A DNA stretch of 64,000 bases from Asticcacaulis excentricus CB 48 (GCF_000175215.2 NC_014816.1:1-64000); one strand, 5' to 3'; positions 35,453-45,475 are shown, numbered from the stretch's first letter. The notes: a model not told the origin generated them from the letters alone. Made by a program: numbers and translations.

Positions 35453-38332
35453 TTACCGCGCCATTGACGCCCTCGCCCGCGTAGGTGAGGCGCGGTTCGG
35501 GGCCGAGGGGGGGTCGAGCACCTCGGTCAGGGCCCGATGGACCTTGTCGCGCTGGGCTTTTGTCAGTTGCTTGCGCGTAAAGTGATCAACGACATAAAAG
35601 GCATCGACCGCGCGTTCGCCGTAACAGTCGATGTGGGCCGAGGCCGTATCGAGACGCGCACGCGCCAGCACGCTGGCCACATCGGCCAGAAGTCCCGGAC
35701 GGTCTCGGCCGGACACCTCGATAATCGTCATTTGGGGGTTGGATTCATCGTCGAAGACCACGGTCGGTGCGATGGCAAAAGCCGCCGTGCGGTGGGCATT
35801 GATCGCCTTATGGATCAGGGGCGCCGCCGCTTCACCACCGACGGCCTTTTCCAACGCCTTTTCCATCTGGCGGATGCGGCCCGGATCGTCGTGGCCAAAC
35901 GGCTTGCCCTGCGTGTCCTGCACGTAGAAGACGTCGAGCGCCTGAGCCGTGGTGGAGGTGAAGACCTGCGCCCCCACAACGTTGGCGCCCAGATTGGTAA
36001 AGCAGCGCGCCAGATCGGCAAACAGGCCCGGACGGTCCGGCCCCGTTATACAGAAGCAGGCAGCGTTGCGGGTCGTGTCGATAAAAGCCTGAGCCGAGGC
36101 CTTCCCTTCGGAAGCGCTCCACACCTGACGGGCGTGCTGGCGGATTTCGTCGGCGGAAAAGGCAAACAGATACGACTCTTCCATGGTCCCGAGCCAGGCG
36201 CGCATCTGGTCATCCCCAGTGCTCAAAGACTCGCGCAAGGCCGCGGCGCGCGCCTGAATCTCTTCGCGCACCTGGGTCACCGCGTCGCCTTCGCTGCCGC
36301 GACCACCACGGAAAGCGGCTTCGGTTGCGGCCTGAAGCTCACGCATCAACTGGCCTTTCCAACCGTTCCATACACCCGGCCCAACGGCGCGGATATCGGC
36401 GACGGTGAGTACCAGAAGCTGACGCAGACGTTCGGGCGTTTCGACGATGCGCGCAAAAGACGCCACAGTTTCCGGGTCCGACACATCGCGCTTTTGCGCG
36501 TAGTCGGACAAGACAAGGTGATGGCGCACCAGCCACGCCACCTGATCAATCTGCCACTTTTCAAGTCCCAGTCGCGCACAGGCGCGGCGCGCGGCAATTT
36601 CGCCCTCAATTTCCTGCCCCAGCTCGCCCCCCTTGCCCACATCGTGCAGCAGCATAGCGAGATAGAGGGTTTCCTTATTGGCCAGATTGGGGATCAGCGA
36701 GGTCGCCAGCGGGTGATCCTCACGGTGCTGCCCCAGTTCGATATCACGGATTATCCCAATGGCGCGCAGCGTGTGCTCATCAACTGTGTAGGTGTGGTAC
36801 ATGTTGAACTGGGTCTGGGCCACAATGTGCCCGAACTCAGGGATATAGCGTCCCAGAAGCCCCGTCTCGGTCATCAGAGACAAGGTGCGATAGGGGTTTT
36901 TACCGCGCACCAATATATCCAGAAAGACCTCGGCCACCGCCTTGTCGCGGCGAAGGGCGGCGTTGACCAGCTTGAGGTTACGCGCAACCGCCGTAAAGGC
37001 GTCCGGATGCAGGTCCATTTCCAGCCGGTCCGCCATGCGAAACAGCTTGAACATGGCGACCGGGGCCTTTTTGAAGACATCCGGGTTTTGCACACTCAGA
37101 CGGCCTGAGTCGATAATCAAGCCCGGGTGTTCCGGCTTACTCAGCGACAAGAGCCCTGATTGAAAAAAGTGCGTCAGGCGTTGCAACGGCTTGGTCTGCT
37201 GCGCCTCCAGCTTGGTGCAGAAGATGCGGGTCAGCGCCCCAACCTCCTTGGCCACCAGGAAATAACGTCGCATGAAGCGCTCGACCGCCGGTTCACCATC
37301 GGCTTCCACATAGCCCATACGGCGGGCGATTTCCGGCTGAAGGTCAAAGCTCAGACGTTCTTCGGCCCGGCCCGCCGTCATGTGGATCAGAATGCGCACC
37401 TTCCACAGGAAGTCAAAGGCCTGCACAAACGCCGTGCGCTCTTTTTCAGTCAGCAGCGGGTCGAGGACGCCCCAGCCCCCCGCCGCCTGCGGTTTCTGGC
37501 TTTCGCGCAGCACCGGTGCGGGCGTGGCGCCCGCCAGGTATTTGGCGATCCAAAACAGCGTATGCAGGTCGCGTAAGCCGCCCTTACCCTCTTTGAGATT
37601 GGGCTCGACCACGTACCGCGTCGTTCCGGCCTTGGCGTGACGGAAATCGCGCTCCTCCAGCTTCGCCGTGACGAAATCAGACGCGCCGTGGCGCATGACA
37701 TCGAGCGCCAGCTTTTCCTTCAGATACTGCACCAGCCCGCTATCACCGGCCAGCGGACGGTACTCGAGAAGCGCCGTCATGACCGTGTGGTCTTCGCGCG
37801 CCATCTTGAGGCTTTCATCGACCGTTCGCGAGGCGTGGCCAACCTTCAGGCCCAGATCCCACAGTGAATAGAGAATAAATTCGATAACGCTTTCGGAGTG
37901 CGGGGTTTCCTTCCACGCCCGCAAAAACAACAGGTCGAGATCCGAGTAGGGGGCCAGTTCGCCGCGGCCATAACCACCCACCGCCACCAGCGCCAGACGC
38001 TCACCTTCGGTCGGGTTGCGCGCGCGGTAAACGTGGGTCAGGGTGAAGTCCCAAAGGGCCGTGATGATTTCGTCGGCCAGTTTCGACAACTCACGCGCCG
38101 TCGATAGCCCCCCCCGGTGGTCCTCAACGCGTGACAACAGGCTTTCACGGGCCATATCCCACTCGCGCCTGAGGATGGCCACCGCCTTACGTCGCAGATC
38201 GGCCACGTCACCCGTCGAGTTCTCATAGGCCTCGGTCAGTTTGCGACGCAAAAGCGCGCCGTCAATGCTGTGGCTCAGCAGGGCGGGACTTGTCTTGGTC
38301 AGCATGAGAGCGGGTTCACCTGCGGGCGGCAT
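35453..38332 (-). CDS. glnD: [Protein-PII] uridylyltransferase / uridylyl-removing enzyme
   Basis: Nitrogen sensor that uridylylates PII proteins under nitrogen limitation and removes UMP under nitrogen excess. The 959-residue protein has the nucleotidyltransferase domain with VGGYGRGELAPYSDLDLLF (about residues 96-114), a GlnE-like helical region with KEGKGGLRDLHTLFW, an HD domain with LLHDVGKGG (about 560-570), and two C-terminal ACT domains (ITGPDRPGLFADLARC and VSGRDRPGLLADVASVL) that bind glutamine. Start at 38332 with AGGG eight bases upstream; an internal ATG ten codons in is possible. It follows mutS by 15 bases, so the two are probably cotranscribed. Confidence 0.97.
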   Translation of the reverse strand: MPPAGEPALMLTKTSPALLSHSIDGALLRRKLTEAYENSTGDVADLRRKAVAILRREWDMARESLLSRVEDHRGGLSTARELSKLADEIITALWDFTLTHVYRARNPTEGERLALVAVGGYGRGELAPYSDLDLLFLRAWKETPHSESVIEFILYSLWDLGLKVGHASRTVDESLKMAREDHTVMTALLEYRPLAGDSGLVQYLKEKLALDVMRHGASDFVTAKLEERDFRHAKAGTTRYVVEPNLKEGKGGLRDLHTLFWIAKYLAGATPAPVLRESQKPQAAGGWGVLDPLLTEKERTAFVQAFDFLWKVRILIHMTAGRAEERLSFDLQPEIARRMGYVEADGEPAVERFMRRYFLVAKEVGALTRIFCTKLEAQQTKPLQRLTHFFQSGLLSLSKPEHPGLIIDSGRLSVQNPDVFKKAPVAMFKLFRMADRLEMDLHPDAFTAVARNLKLVNAALRRDKAVAEVFLDILVRGKNPYRTLSLMTETGLLGRYIPEFGHIVAQTQFNMYHTYTVDEHTLRAIGIIRDIELGQHREDHPLATSLIPNLANKETLYLAMLLHDVGKGGELGQEIEGEIAARRACARLGLEKWQIDQVAWLVRHHLVLSDYAQKRDVSDPETVASFARIVETPERLRQLLVLTVADIRAVGPGVWNGWKGQLMRELQAATEAAFRGGRGSEGDAVTQVREEIQARAAALRESLSTGDDQMRAWLGTMEESYLFAFSADEIRQHARQVWSASEGKASAQAFIDTTRNAACFCITGPDRPGLFADLARCFTNLGANVVGAQVFTSTTAQALDVFYVQDTQGKPFGHDDPGRIRQMEKALEKAVGGEAAAPLIHKAINAHRTAAFAIAPTVVFDDESNPQMTIIEVSGRDRPGLLADVASVLARARLDTASAHIDCYGERAVDAFYVVDHFTRKQLTKAQRDKVHRALTEVLDPPSAPNRASPTRARASMAR

Positions 38333-38347
38333 TGACGTATCCCTGTA

Positions 38348-41053
38348 TTACACCAGACCCCTTAAACGATAGATAACTTCAAGCGCCTCTCGGGGGCTGA
38401 GGTCATCCGGATTGATGCCTTTGACGGCCTTTTCCAATTCGGTTTCAGCAGGCTTTTGCACCGCAGCAACCGCGACCTGCGCCTGAACCGTGGCAAAGAG
38501 CGGCAGATCATCGAGTTTGAGCTGATGCGCCTTATCGGTCTCCAACCGCTCCAGTATGTCCTTGGCGCGAGCAACCACCACCGGCGGCATTCCGGCCAGG
38601 CGCGCCACCTGCACCCCGTAGGAGCGATCCGCCGCACCCCGTTTGGCCTCGTGCAGGAAGATCAGCTCACCGTTCCACTCACGCGCCGTCATGGAGATAT
38701 TGTGGGTATGGGCGAGTAAGGATTCAAGCTGTGCCAACTCATGATAGTGGGTGGCGAAAAGCGCGCGCGCCTTGACCACCTCATGCAGGTTTTCGGCGCA
38801 GGCCCACGCAATAGCCAGACCGTCGAAGGTCGCCGTTCCACGCCCGATCTCATCCAGAATAACGAAGGAACGCTGTGTCGCCTGAGTGAGGATGGCGGCG
38901 GTCTCAACCATCTCCATCATGAAGGTCGAACGCCCCTGCGCCAGGTCATCACCGGCCCCGACGCGCGAGAAGAGGCGATCGACGACGCCCAGCCGGAACG
39001 AGGCCGCCGGAACGAACAGACCGGCCTGTGCCGTGATCACCAGCAGGGCATTCTGGCGCAGGAAGGTCGATTTACCGGCCATGTTCGGCCCCGTGACGAG
39101 GTCGAGCCGTGGCCCGCTCTGACCCGACGCGTCCAGACAGCAATCGTTGGGCGTGAACGGCTTGCCTTCGGTGCGCAAGGCCGCCACGACGACGGGGTGA
39201 CGCGCGCCTTTGGCATCGAAGACGAGGCTGTCATCCACCACGGGGCGGGTCGCTTCAAGATCTTCCGCCCACTCGGCGGCCGCGGCAGCGACATCCAGCG
39301 CGCAGAAGGCATCGAACATATCCTGCAACGGATGCGCGTTGCGGCGAACCTCTTCGCGCAGATCCTCGAAAATGGCCAGTTCGAGATTTAGCGCATCGGA
39401 CCCGGCGCGGGCGATGCGGGCATCAAGGTCGATCAGGTCCGGCGTTGAAAAACGCATCTGATTGGCGAGCGTCTGACGATGGATAAAGCGCTGACGGTGC
39501 GTGTCGCTCAAGGCCTCGGCCTGTTTGGCCGTCAGTTCGATGAAATAGCCCAGAACCGCATTGTACTTGATCTTCAGCGGCAGGCCGGTTTCCTGCTGAA
39601 GATCAGACTCCATACGCAGGATGATCTGACGTGAATCGTTGCGCAGGCTGATGGCGTCCTGAAGATTTGTGTCGTAGCCGGGCTTTATGAAGCCGCCATC
39701 GCGCGTCGAAAGGGGCGGTTCATCGACCAGCGCCGTGTCGAGCTTGAACAGAAGATCCAGCACGTTTTGTGACGCGGTCAGGGCCTCGACATGGGCATGA
39801 ATTTCAGCAGGCCAGTCAGGGTCGAGCCGGGTTTCCGGATCATTGGGTTGTAACAGGCCAACTAAATCTTTGGCCAGATCGAGACAATCGCGGATAACTT
39901 TCAGATCACGCGGCCCCCCGCGCCCCAGACCCAGCCGTGACAGGGCGCGTGCCATATCGCTCATACCGCGCAAACGGCCGCGCACCTCTTGGCGCAGCGT
40001 CCGCTGCGCCAGAAACCACTGCACGCCATCCAGTCGGCGATTGATCTCGACCGGGTTGTTCAGCGGGCGCGACAGACGCGCCGCCAGGAGGCGCGAGCCG
40101 CCTGAGGTAATCGTGCGGTCAATGGCCGACATCAGCGAACCTTCGCGGCTGCCCTTTTGCGTGCGCTCGATCTCCAGACTGAGGCGGGTGGACGGATCAA
40201 TGGCCAGATAGGCCAGAGAGGCGACCTTTCGGGGGGCCTTGAGTAGCGGGGCCTTACCCGCCTGAGTGAGGTCGATATAAGCCGCCAGCATCCCCAGCGC
40301 CGACAGTTCGGCCGGGCTGAAGGCCCCGAACCCATCCAGCGTTTCCACGCCATAGAGCCGCTTCAGCCGCGCCTCGCCCGCCGCCGGATCGGACAAAGAC
40401 GCCGGTTGCGGCTGGATCGCGCCGCCGCAATATTTCAGCAGGGCATAAAGGTTTTCATCCTGAAGGATACGATCAGAAACAAGGCTCTCGGAGGGCCGCA
40501 GCGCCGACAGATGCGTGCCGAGCGTCTCTGGCGTCAGTTCCAGACATTCCACCTCCCCTGTGGACAGCTCCAGCGACGCCAGCGCCATCACCCCCGCCCG
40601 CTGGGACAAGGCCACCAGACGGTTGGCGCCGCGTTCCTCCAGGAGGCTCTCTTCGGTCAGGGTGCCCGGCGTGACGATGCGCGTAATCCCCCGCTTCACT
40701 ACAGCCTTATAGCCTCGCTTTTTGGCTTCGGACGGGTCCTCGAGCTGGTCGCAGATGGCGACGCGAAACCCCATGCGGATCAGCTTGGCAATATAGGCTT
40801 CAGCGGCGTGGGCGGGCACGCCGGCCATGGGGATGTCTTCGCCTTGATGCTTGCCGCGTTTGGTGAGCGCCAGAGACAGGGCCCCAGCCGCCTGTTCGGC
40901 ATCCTCAAAGAACAGCTCGTAAAAATCGCCCATGCGAAAGAACAGGAGCGAGCCTGGATTGGCGGCCTTCACCTCCAGATACTGGGCCATAACGGGTGTG
41001 GCACCGTCGAGTTGCGCTTTAAGGTCTTTTTCGGGGGAAGGGGTCGCGTTCAT
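38348..41053 (-). CDS. mutS: DNA mismatch repair protein MutS
   Basis: Recognises base mismatches and small loops and recruits MutL. The 901-residue protein has the mismatch-binding domain with the Phe-x-Glu motif in MGDFYELFFEDA (about residues 42-53), connector, core and clamp domains, then the ATPase domain with Walker A GPNMAGKST, VGAGDDLAQGRSTFMMEM, Walker B ILDEIGRGTATFDGLA and the YGVQVARLAGMPP helix-turn-helix region. The length is typical of alphaproteobacterial MutS. It is first in a mutS-glnD unit; a repeat element lies 12 bases upstream of its start. Confidence 0.97.
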   Translation of the reverse strand: MNATPSPEKDLKAQLDGATPVMAQYLEVKAANPGSLLFFRMGDFYELFFEDAEQAAGALSLALTKRGKHQGEDIPMAGVPAHAAEAYIAKLIRMGFRVAICDQLEDPSEAKKRGYKAVVKRGITRIVTPGTLTEESLLEERGANRLVALSQRAGVMALASLELSTGEVECLELTPETLGTHLSALRPSESLVSDRILQDENLYALLKYCGGAIQPQPASLSDPAAGEARLKRLYGVETLDGFGAFSPAELSALGMLAAYIDLTQAGKAPLLKAPRKVASLAYLAIDPSTRLSLEIERTQKGSREGSLMSAIDRTITSGGSRLLAARLSRPLNNPVEINRRLDGVQWFLAQRTLRQEVRGRLRGMSDMARALSRLGLGRGGPRDLKVIRDCLDLAKDLVGLLQPNDPETRLDPDWPAEIHAHVEALTASQNVLDLLFKLDTALVDEPPLSTRDGGFIKPGYDTNLQDAISLRNDSRQIILRMESDLQQETGLPLKIKYNAVLGYFIELTAKQAEALSDTHRQRFIHRQTLANQMRFSTPDLIDLDARIARAGSDALNLELAIFEDLREEVRRNAHPLQDMFDAFCALDVAAAAAEWAEDLEATRPVVDDSLVFDAKGARHPVVVAALRTEGKPFTPNDCCLDASGQSGPRLDLVTGPNMAGKSTFLRQNALLVITAQAGLFVPAASFRLGVVDRLFSRVGAGDDLAQGRSTFMMEMVETAAILTQATQRSFVILDEIGRGTATFDGLAIAWACAENLHEVVKARALFATHYHELAQLESLLAHTHNISMTAREWNGELIFLHEAKRGAADRSYGVQVARLAGMPPVVVARAKDILERLETDKAHQLKLDDLPLFATVQAQVAVAAVQKPAETELEKAVKGINPDDLSPREALEVIYRLRGLV

Positions 41054-41064
41054 GGGATTGGTTT

Positions 41065-41112
41065 AGAGCGCATCCCCAAAAGTGTGAAGCGGTTTTCGGA
41101 CAAGATGGGCGT
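41065..41112. repeat. Alphaproteobacterial interspersed repeat (GGTTTTCGGA type)
   Basis: The segment beginning AGAGCGCATCCCCAAAAG, continuing TGTGAAGCGGTTTTCGGA and ending near AAGATGGGCG matches, as I recall it, a short imperfect palindrome widespread in Rhizobiales and relatives (AAAAGTGTGAAGCGGTTTTCGG core flanked by complementary ends). It lies 12 bases upstream of the mutS start codon, so it is in the mutS leader. The remaining 250 bases to maeB hold the divergent promoters, which I cannot define, and no gene. Confidence 0.5.
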
Positions 41113-41361
41113 TCATAAATCAGTGTTAACAAGGCTGACTTCGCCAAATGCGCGGTTGCGGGGATTTCCTTGGCCGTCCGCCTCCCCCAGTGCAACTTAT
41201 GTGCGGAATTCCGCCCTCAGTTTCAGATATTGAAACGAAATAAAACCTTTTTTGACGGTTTTGACGGGAATAGGGTGTTTATCCCAGGGCTATACTGCCA
41301 TACTAACACCCTAGGTAAACCTATAATTGTCAGACAAATAACCGCGAGACGGAACGCCGGA

Positions 41362-43644
41362 ATGCCCATCGACAAGACCAAGGTCAGCGACGAAGAAGCC
41401 CTGAATTTCCACCAGTATCCCACCCCGGGGAAGATCGGACTTCAGCCGACCAAGCCTATGGCGACGCAGCGTGATCTGGCGCTGGCCTATTCACCGGGTG
41501 TCGCCGTTCCGGTGCGCAAGATCGCCGAAAATCCGGATGCCGCCTACGACTATACATCGAAGGGCAATACGGTCGCGGTGATTTCAAACGGCACCGCTAT
41601 TCTCGGTCTCGGCAATCTGGGCGCGCTGGCCTCAAAGCCGGTCATGGAAGGTAAGGCCGTCCTGTTTAAGCGGTTTGCCGATATCGACTCCTTCGATATC
41701 GAAGTGGCGACGCAAGATCCGGACGAGTTTATCACCGTGGTCAAGAACATCACGGCGTCTTTTGGCGGCATCAATCTCGAAGACATCAAGTCGCCGGAAT
41801 GCTTCATCATTGAATCGGCGCTTCAGGACCTCGCTGACATTCCTGTCTTCCATGACGACCAGCACGGCACCGCCATTATCGCCGCCGCCGGCCTGATCAA
41901 CGCTCTGGAGATCACCGGTCGCCGGATCGAAGACACCAAGGTCGTGCTATGCGGCGCGGGCGCGGCGGGTCTGTCCTCCATCGGCCTGATCAAAGCCATG
42001 GGCGTGAAGCCGGAAAACACCACCGTCGTCGATATTCATGGGGTGGTCTACAAGGGCCGCACGGTAGAAATGGACCAGTGGAAGTCGGTCCACGCCACCG
42101 ATACAGACAAGCGCACGCTTGCTGAGGCGATGGTTGGGGCCGATGTGGTGCTGGGTCTGTCGGCCAAGGGCGTTATCACGCCCGAAATGGTCGCCACCAT
42201 GGCCCCCCAGCCGATCATCTTTGCCATGGCCAATCCTGATCCGGAAATCACCCCCGAGGACGTGGCCAAGGTGCGCGATGACGCCATCGTCGCTACGGGC
42301 CGTTCGGACTATCCCAATCAGGTCAACAATGTTCTGGGCTTCCCCTACATCTTCCGCGGTGCGCTCGACGTGCGCGCGCGCCGCGTTAATCACGAGATGA
42401 AGCTGGCCGCCGCAATGGCACTGGCGCAGCTGGCCCGTGAAGACGTGCCGGACGAGGTGGCCGCTGCCTATCAGGGCCGTCACCTGAAGTTTGGCAAGGA
42501 CTACATCATCCCGACGCCGTTTGACCCGCGCCTGATCTGGTACATTCCGCCCTTCGTAGCGCAGGCCGCCATGGATACCGGCGTGGCGCGCAAGCCGATC
42601 GAGGATATGGATTCCTATCGCAAGACGCTGGAAAAACGCCTCGATCCCTCGGCAGGCTTCCTGCAAAACATCACCGCAACCGTGCGGTCTCGCCCCTCCA
42701 AGCGCATCGTCTTTGCCGAAGGCGAAGACATCTCGGTCATCCGCGCCGCCCACGCGTTCAAGGCGCAGGGTCTGGGCACGCCCATCCTTTGTGGCCGCGA
42801 AAACCTCGTCACCGCCAATATGCGCGCGGCAGGCCTCGACCCGGCGGAAGAGGATATCGAAATCGTCAATGCCCGCCTGAGCCACCGCAATTCGGCCTAT
42901 TCGCAGCTTCTTTATAGCCGCCTGCAACGCAAAGGCTTCCTAAAGCGCGACGTGGACCGCCTGATCAATCAGGATCGCAACTCGTTTGCTGCCGCCATGG
43001 TGCTGTCCGGCCACGCCGACGGCATGGTCACTGGCGTAACCCGCTCCTTCGATCAGGCCTTTGAAGAGGTTCTGCGCGTCGTCGATCCGGCCCCCGGTGG
43101 GCGCGTGATGGGTATGTCTATTGTGCTGGCCCGCGGCAAGACCGTGTTTATCGCCGACACCACGGTGGCCGAGCTGCCCGATCCCGAGGAACTGGTCGAA
43201 ATCGCGGTCGAAGCGGCCATGGCGGTGCGCGGCATGGGCCACACGCCGCGCGTGGCCTTCATGTCCTATTCGACCTTTGGCAATCCGGCTGGCGAGCGCT
43301 CCGACCGCGTGGCCAAGGCAGTTGAACTTCTCGAACAACGCGGCGTCGATTTCGAGTTCGAAGGCGAAATGCCGCCTGACGTGGCGCTTGACCCCACCTT
43401 GTGGGCCAACTACCCGTTCCAGCGCCTCACCGCTCCTGCCAATATTCTGGTCATGCCGGCCATCCACTCCGCGTCGATCTCGACCAAGCTGGTACAGGCT
43501 CTGGGCGGCGCCACCGTCGTGGGCCCGCTTCTGCTCGGCCTGTCTAAGCCCGTGCAGATCTGTCAGCTGTCGGACTCGGTCACAAAGATCCTGACCATGG
43601 CCACTTTTGCGGCCTACGATATCCGGGCAAATATCAATAACTGA
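41362..43644 (+). CDS. maeB: NADP-dependent malic enzyme (MaeB type, malic enzyme plus phosphotransacetylase-like domain)
   Basis: Oxidatively decarboxylates malate to pyruvate, producing NADPH. The 760-residue protein has an N-terminal malic enzyme domain (about 1-430) with LAYSPGVAVPVRKIAENP, the NAD(P) loop CGAGAAGLSSIGLIKA, DIHGVVYKGR, and metal-binding VFHDDQHGTAII. The C-terminal domain (about 440-760) resembles phosphate acetyltransferase, which in MaeB proteins is regulatory and binds acetyl-CoA rather than catalysing. The ATG at 41362 (MPIDKTKVSDEEALNFHQYP) fits relatives; the open frame to 41170 is not conserved. It is divergent from mutS and convergent with ampG. Confidence 0.96.
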   Translation: MPIDKTKVSDEEALNFHQYPTPGKIGLQPTKPMATQRDLALAYSPGVAVPVRKIAENPDAAYDYTSKGNTVAVISNGTAILGLGNLGALASKPVMEGKAVLFKRFADIDSFDIEVATQDPDEFITVVKNITASFGGINLEDIKSPECFIIESALQDLADIPVFHDDQHGTAIIAAAGLINALEITGRRIEDTKVVLCGAGAAGLSSIGLIKAMGVKPENTTVVDIHGVVYKGRTVEMDQWKSVHATDTDKRTLAEAMVGADVVLGLSAKGVITPEMVATMAPQPIIFAMANPDPEITPEDVAKVRDDAIVATGRSDYPNQVNNVLGFPYIFRGALDVRARRVNHEMKLAAAMALAQLAREDVPDEVAAAYQGRHLKFGKDYIIPTPFDPRLIWYIPPFVAQAAMDTGVARKPIEDMDSYRKTLEKRLDPSAGFLQNITATVRSRPSKRIVFAEGEDISVIRAAHAFKAQGLGTPILCGRENLVTANMRAAGLDPAEEDIEIVNARLSHRNSAYSQLLYSRLQRKGFLKRDVDRLINQDRNSFAAAMVLSGHADGMVTGVTRSFDQAFEEVLRVVDPAPGGRVMGMSIVLARGKTVFIADTTVAELPDPEELVEIAVEAAMAVRGMGHTPRVAFMSYSTFGNPAGERSDRVAKAVELLEQRGVDFEFEGEMPPDVALDPTLWANYPFQRLTAPANILVMPAIHSASISTKLVQALGGATVVGPLLLGLSKPVQICQLSDSVTKILTMATFAAYDIRANINN

Positions 43645-43668
43645 ACGTGAAAACGTAACGAGAGGTAT

Positions 43669-43704
43669 CAGGGCGCAGCCGTCAGGCTTCGCCCTGTTCT
43701 TTTA
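43669..43704 (+). terminator. Terminator of maeB inside the ampG 3' end
   Basis: Arms CAGGGCG / CGCCCTG (43669-43675 and 43690-43696) with a 14-nt loop, then TTCTTTTA. It follows the maeB stop and overlaps the last codons of the convergent ampG-like gene. Confidence 0.6.
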
Positions 43705-45385
43705 TGGCGCCCGCGCGTATCAGCCAGAAGGCCAGCCCCACCGCTACCAGGCCGACCAGAGCGGTAAAGGTGAAAAACAACATATAGCCGGCTCCCAGCG
43801 CTTCACGCGAGACGCCCAGGGCCGCCGCCGGTTTGGAAAAGCTGACGGCTGGCAGGGTGTTGAGATAGCTCATAAACGGCGTCGCCAGGTTGCCGCTGTC
43901 TGCACCCCGCGCGGCCCCTTCGACGATGCGGCCCGACTGTGAGGCGAGAAGTTTACCCGGCAAGGCGTAGACTGAGGACAGAAGCGCATATTGCGGGGCG
44001 GCGAAGCGTTCGGAAATCAGGGACGACATGAAAGCAATCAGCACGACGCCGGCATAGCCACCGGAGATGTTGTCGATAGCCAGAGCAATGGAAAAGGCCG
44101 GAATGCTGTTTCCCTGCGTCGCGAGCCACGCATAGGCGAGATTTGACAGGGCGCAGGCAAAGGCCCCGATCATCAGGCTCTTTTTCATGCCCAGTCGAGT
44201 CATCGAAAGTCCACCCGCCGTGACACCGATAATGGTCATGATGACGCCGAACACTTTACGCACTTCACCGATAACCGCCTTGTCGAAGCCCATATCAAGA
44301 TAGAAGGCCCCGTTGATATTGAGCAGGAAGTCCGACAAACGGTAAACGCAAATGCCCGCCAGAATGAGCCAGGCCAGATTTTCGTAACGCGCCAGGAAGT
44401 CCGCCATCGGCTCGACAAACGTCTGGCGCAGATAAGCCCCAGGACGGGTCGGCATCTGCGGCAGTGGGAGGCAGGCGACGATCAACAGCCCGAGGCCGGC
44501 GATCACCGCCGGAAACTGCAAAAATATGCCGGTTTCGCGGCTCGTCCAGATAGCTTTGGCCGCCTCATAGGCCTCTGTGGTCGGGAACAGGAACTGAAAC
44601 AAAGTGATATTGGCGGTCAGACCCGCTCCCATCAGTGAGGCGGCAATCAGCATAATTAGCACCCGCACCCCCCATTCCAGCGCTTCGGTGCCCGGGTGCG
44701 GCGGCAGACCGCGATAGTCTATGGGACGAATAATGTGTTCGCCTTCACGCGCCAGAAGCGTACCTGTAATGCCAATCAGCATCATGGCCGCCATCATCGC
44801 ATAGGCGGGTCGCCAACCGTAATATTGGGCAATCACAAGCGGCAGAATACCCGCTACGAAGGTCGAAACCCGCGCCCCCCAGGTATAGGCGGTGGTGAGC
44901 ACGGCCTGCCCGCCTGTACCCAGACTGTTGGCATTTTCGATCCGCCAGGCGTCCACTACGATGTCCTGCGTCGCGCCCATAAAGCCAAGCAGCACGGCGA
45001 TCAGCGCCATCAGCATCAGGTGATCCTGAGGGTTCAGGCTCGAAATGGTCCATAACCCAATGAGGATCACCGCCTGCATGATCAGCATCCAGCTACGCCG
45101 ATGCCCCAAAAGGGCCGTAAGGCCGGGCAAGCGCACCCTGTCAACCAGCGGGGCCCACATGAATTTCAGGCTGTAGGCAAAGGTGGCCAGCGAGAAGAAG
45201 GCGATAACCTCAAGCGACAACCCCTCTTCACGCAACCAGATGGACAAGGTGTCGAAAATCAAGGTCAGCGTCAGTCCGGACGAGAACCCCAGACAGATCA
45301 TGGCCAGGGTCCGCCGCGTAAAAAAGGGCTTCACGGCCTGCCACAGTGTCTTGGTCTGAGGCTGCACGGGCGGCGTAGTGGTCAT
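43682..45385 (-). CDS. ampG: AmpG-like muropeptide permease (MFS)
   Basis: Inner-membrane MFS transporter, 567 residues and about 14 hydrophobic segments, of the AmpG family that imports anhydromuropeptides for cell-wall recycling and, in some bacteria, for beta-lactamase induction. Diagnostic sections are ICLGFSSGLTLTLIFDTL, MWAPLVDRVRLPGLTALLGH, MGATQDIVVDAWRIE and DNISGGYAGVVLIAFMSSL. The long N-terminal polar tail is short here (about 28 residues). The ATG at 45385 has GGGGA five bases upstream, but this sits in the 3' arm of a strong hairpin, so translation may be controlled. Confidence 0.88.
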   Translation of the reverse strand: MTTTPPVQPQTKTLWQAVKPFFTRRTLAMICLGFSSGLTLTLIFDTLSIWLREEGLSLEVIAFFSLATFAYSLKFMWAPLVDRVRLPGLTALLGHRRSWMLIMQAVILIGLWTISSLNPQDHLMLMALIAVLLGFMGATQDIVVDAWRIENANSLGTGGQAVLTTAYTWGARVSTFVAGILPLVIAQYYGWRPAYAMMAAMMLIGITGTLLAREGEHIIRPIDYRGLPPHPGTEALEWGVRVLIMLIAASLMGAGLTANITLFQFLFPTTEAYEAAKAIWTSRETGIFLQFPAVIAGLGLLIVACLPLPQMPTRPGAYLRQTFVEPMADFLARYENLAWLILAGICVYRLSDFLLNINGAFYLDMGFDKAVIGEVRKVFGVIMTIIGVTAGGLSMTRLGMKKSLMIGAFACALSNLAYAWLATQGNSIPAFSIALAIDNISGGYAGVVLIAFMSSLISERFAAPQYALLSSVYALPGKLLASQSGRIVEGAARGADSGNLATPFMSYLNTLPAVSFSKPAAALGVSREALGAGYMLFFTFTALVGLVAVGLAFWLIRAGAIKEQGEA

Positions 45386-45390
45386 GAGTA

Positions 45391-45424
45391 TCCCCGATAA
45401 GAATCCTGACGAGGATCATCGGGG
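45391..45424 (-). promoter_or_regulatory. Hairpin covering the ampG ribosome binding site
   Basis: On the minus strand, outer arms CCCCGAT (45424-45418) and ATCGGGG (45398-45392), an asymmetric internal loop, inner arms ATCCT / AGGAT and a 4-nt loop form one stem-loop. The GGGGA used as Shine-Dalgarno sequence (45395-45391), five bases before the ATG, is part of the 3' arm. This could restrict ampG translation or end the upstream kinase transcript. It has no T run. Confidence 0.5.
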
Positions 45425-45475
45425 GAAGCCATTGATTTGGCAAGCGTGCAAAAGGCGTCTTATAGCGCGGTGCGT

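Noticed and set aside
35537..37108. 523-codon open frame on the plus strand
   Set aside because: Antisense to glnD, His/Arg/Gly-rich without motifs; shadow of the real gene.
41252..41296. TTGACG and TATACT as a maeB promoter
   Set aside because: The boxes are 24 to 33 bases apart, outside the normal spacing.
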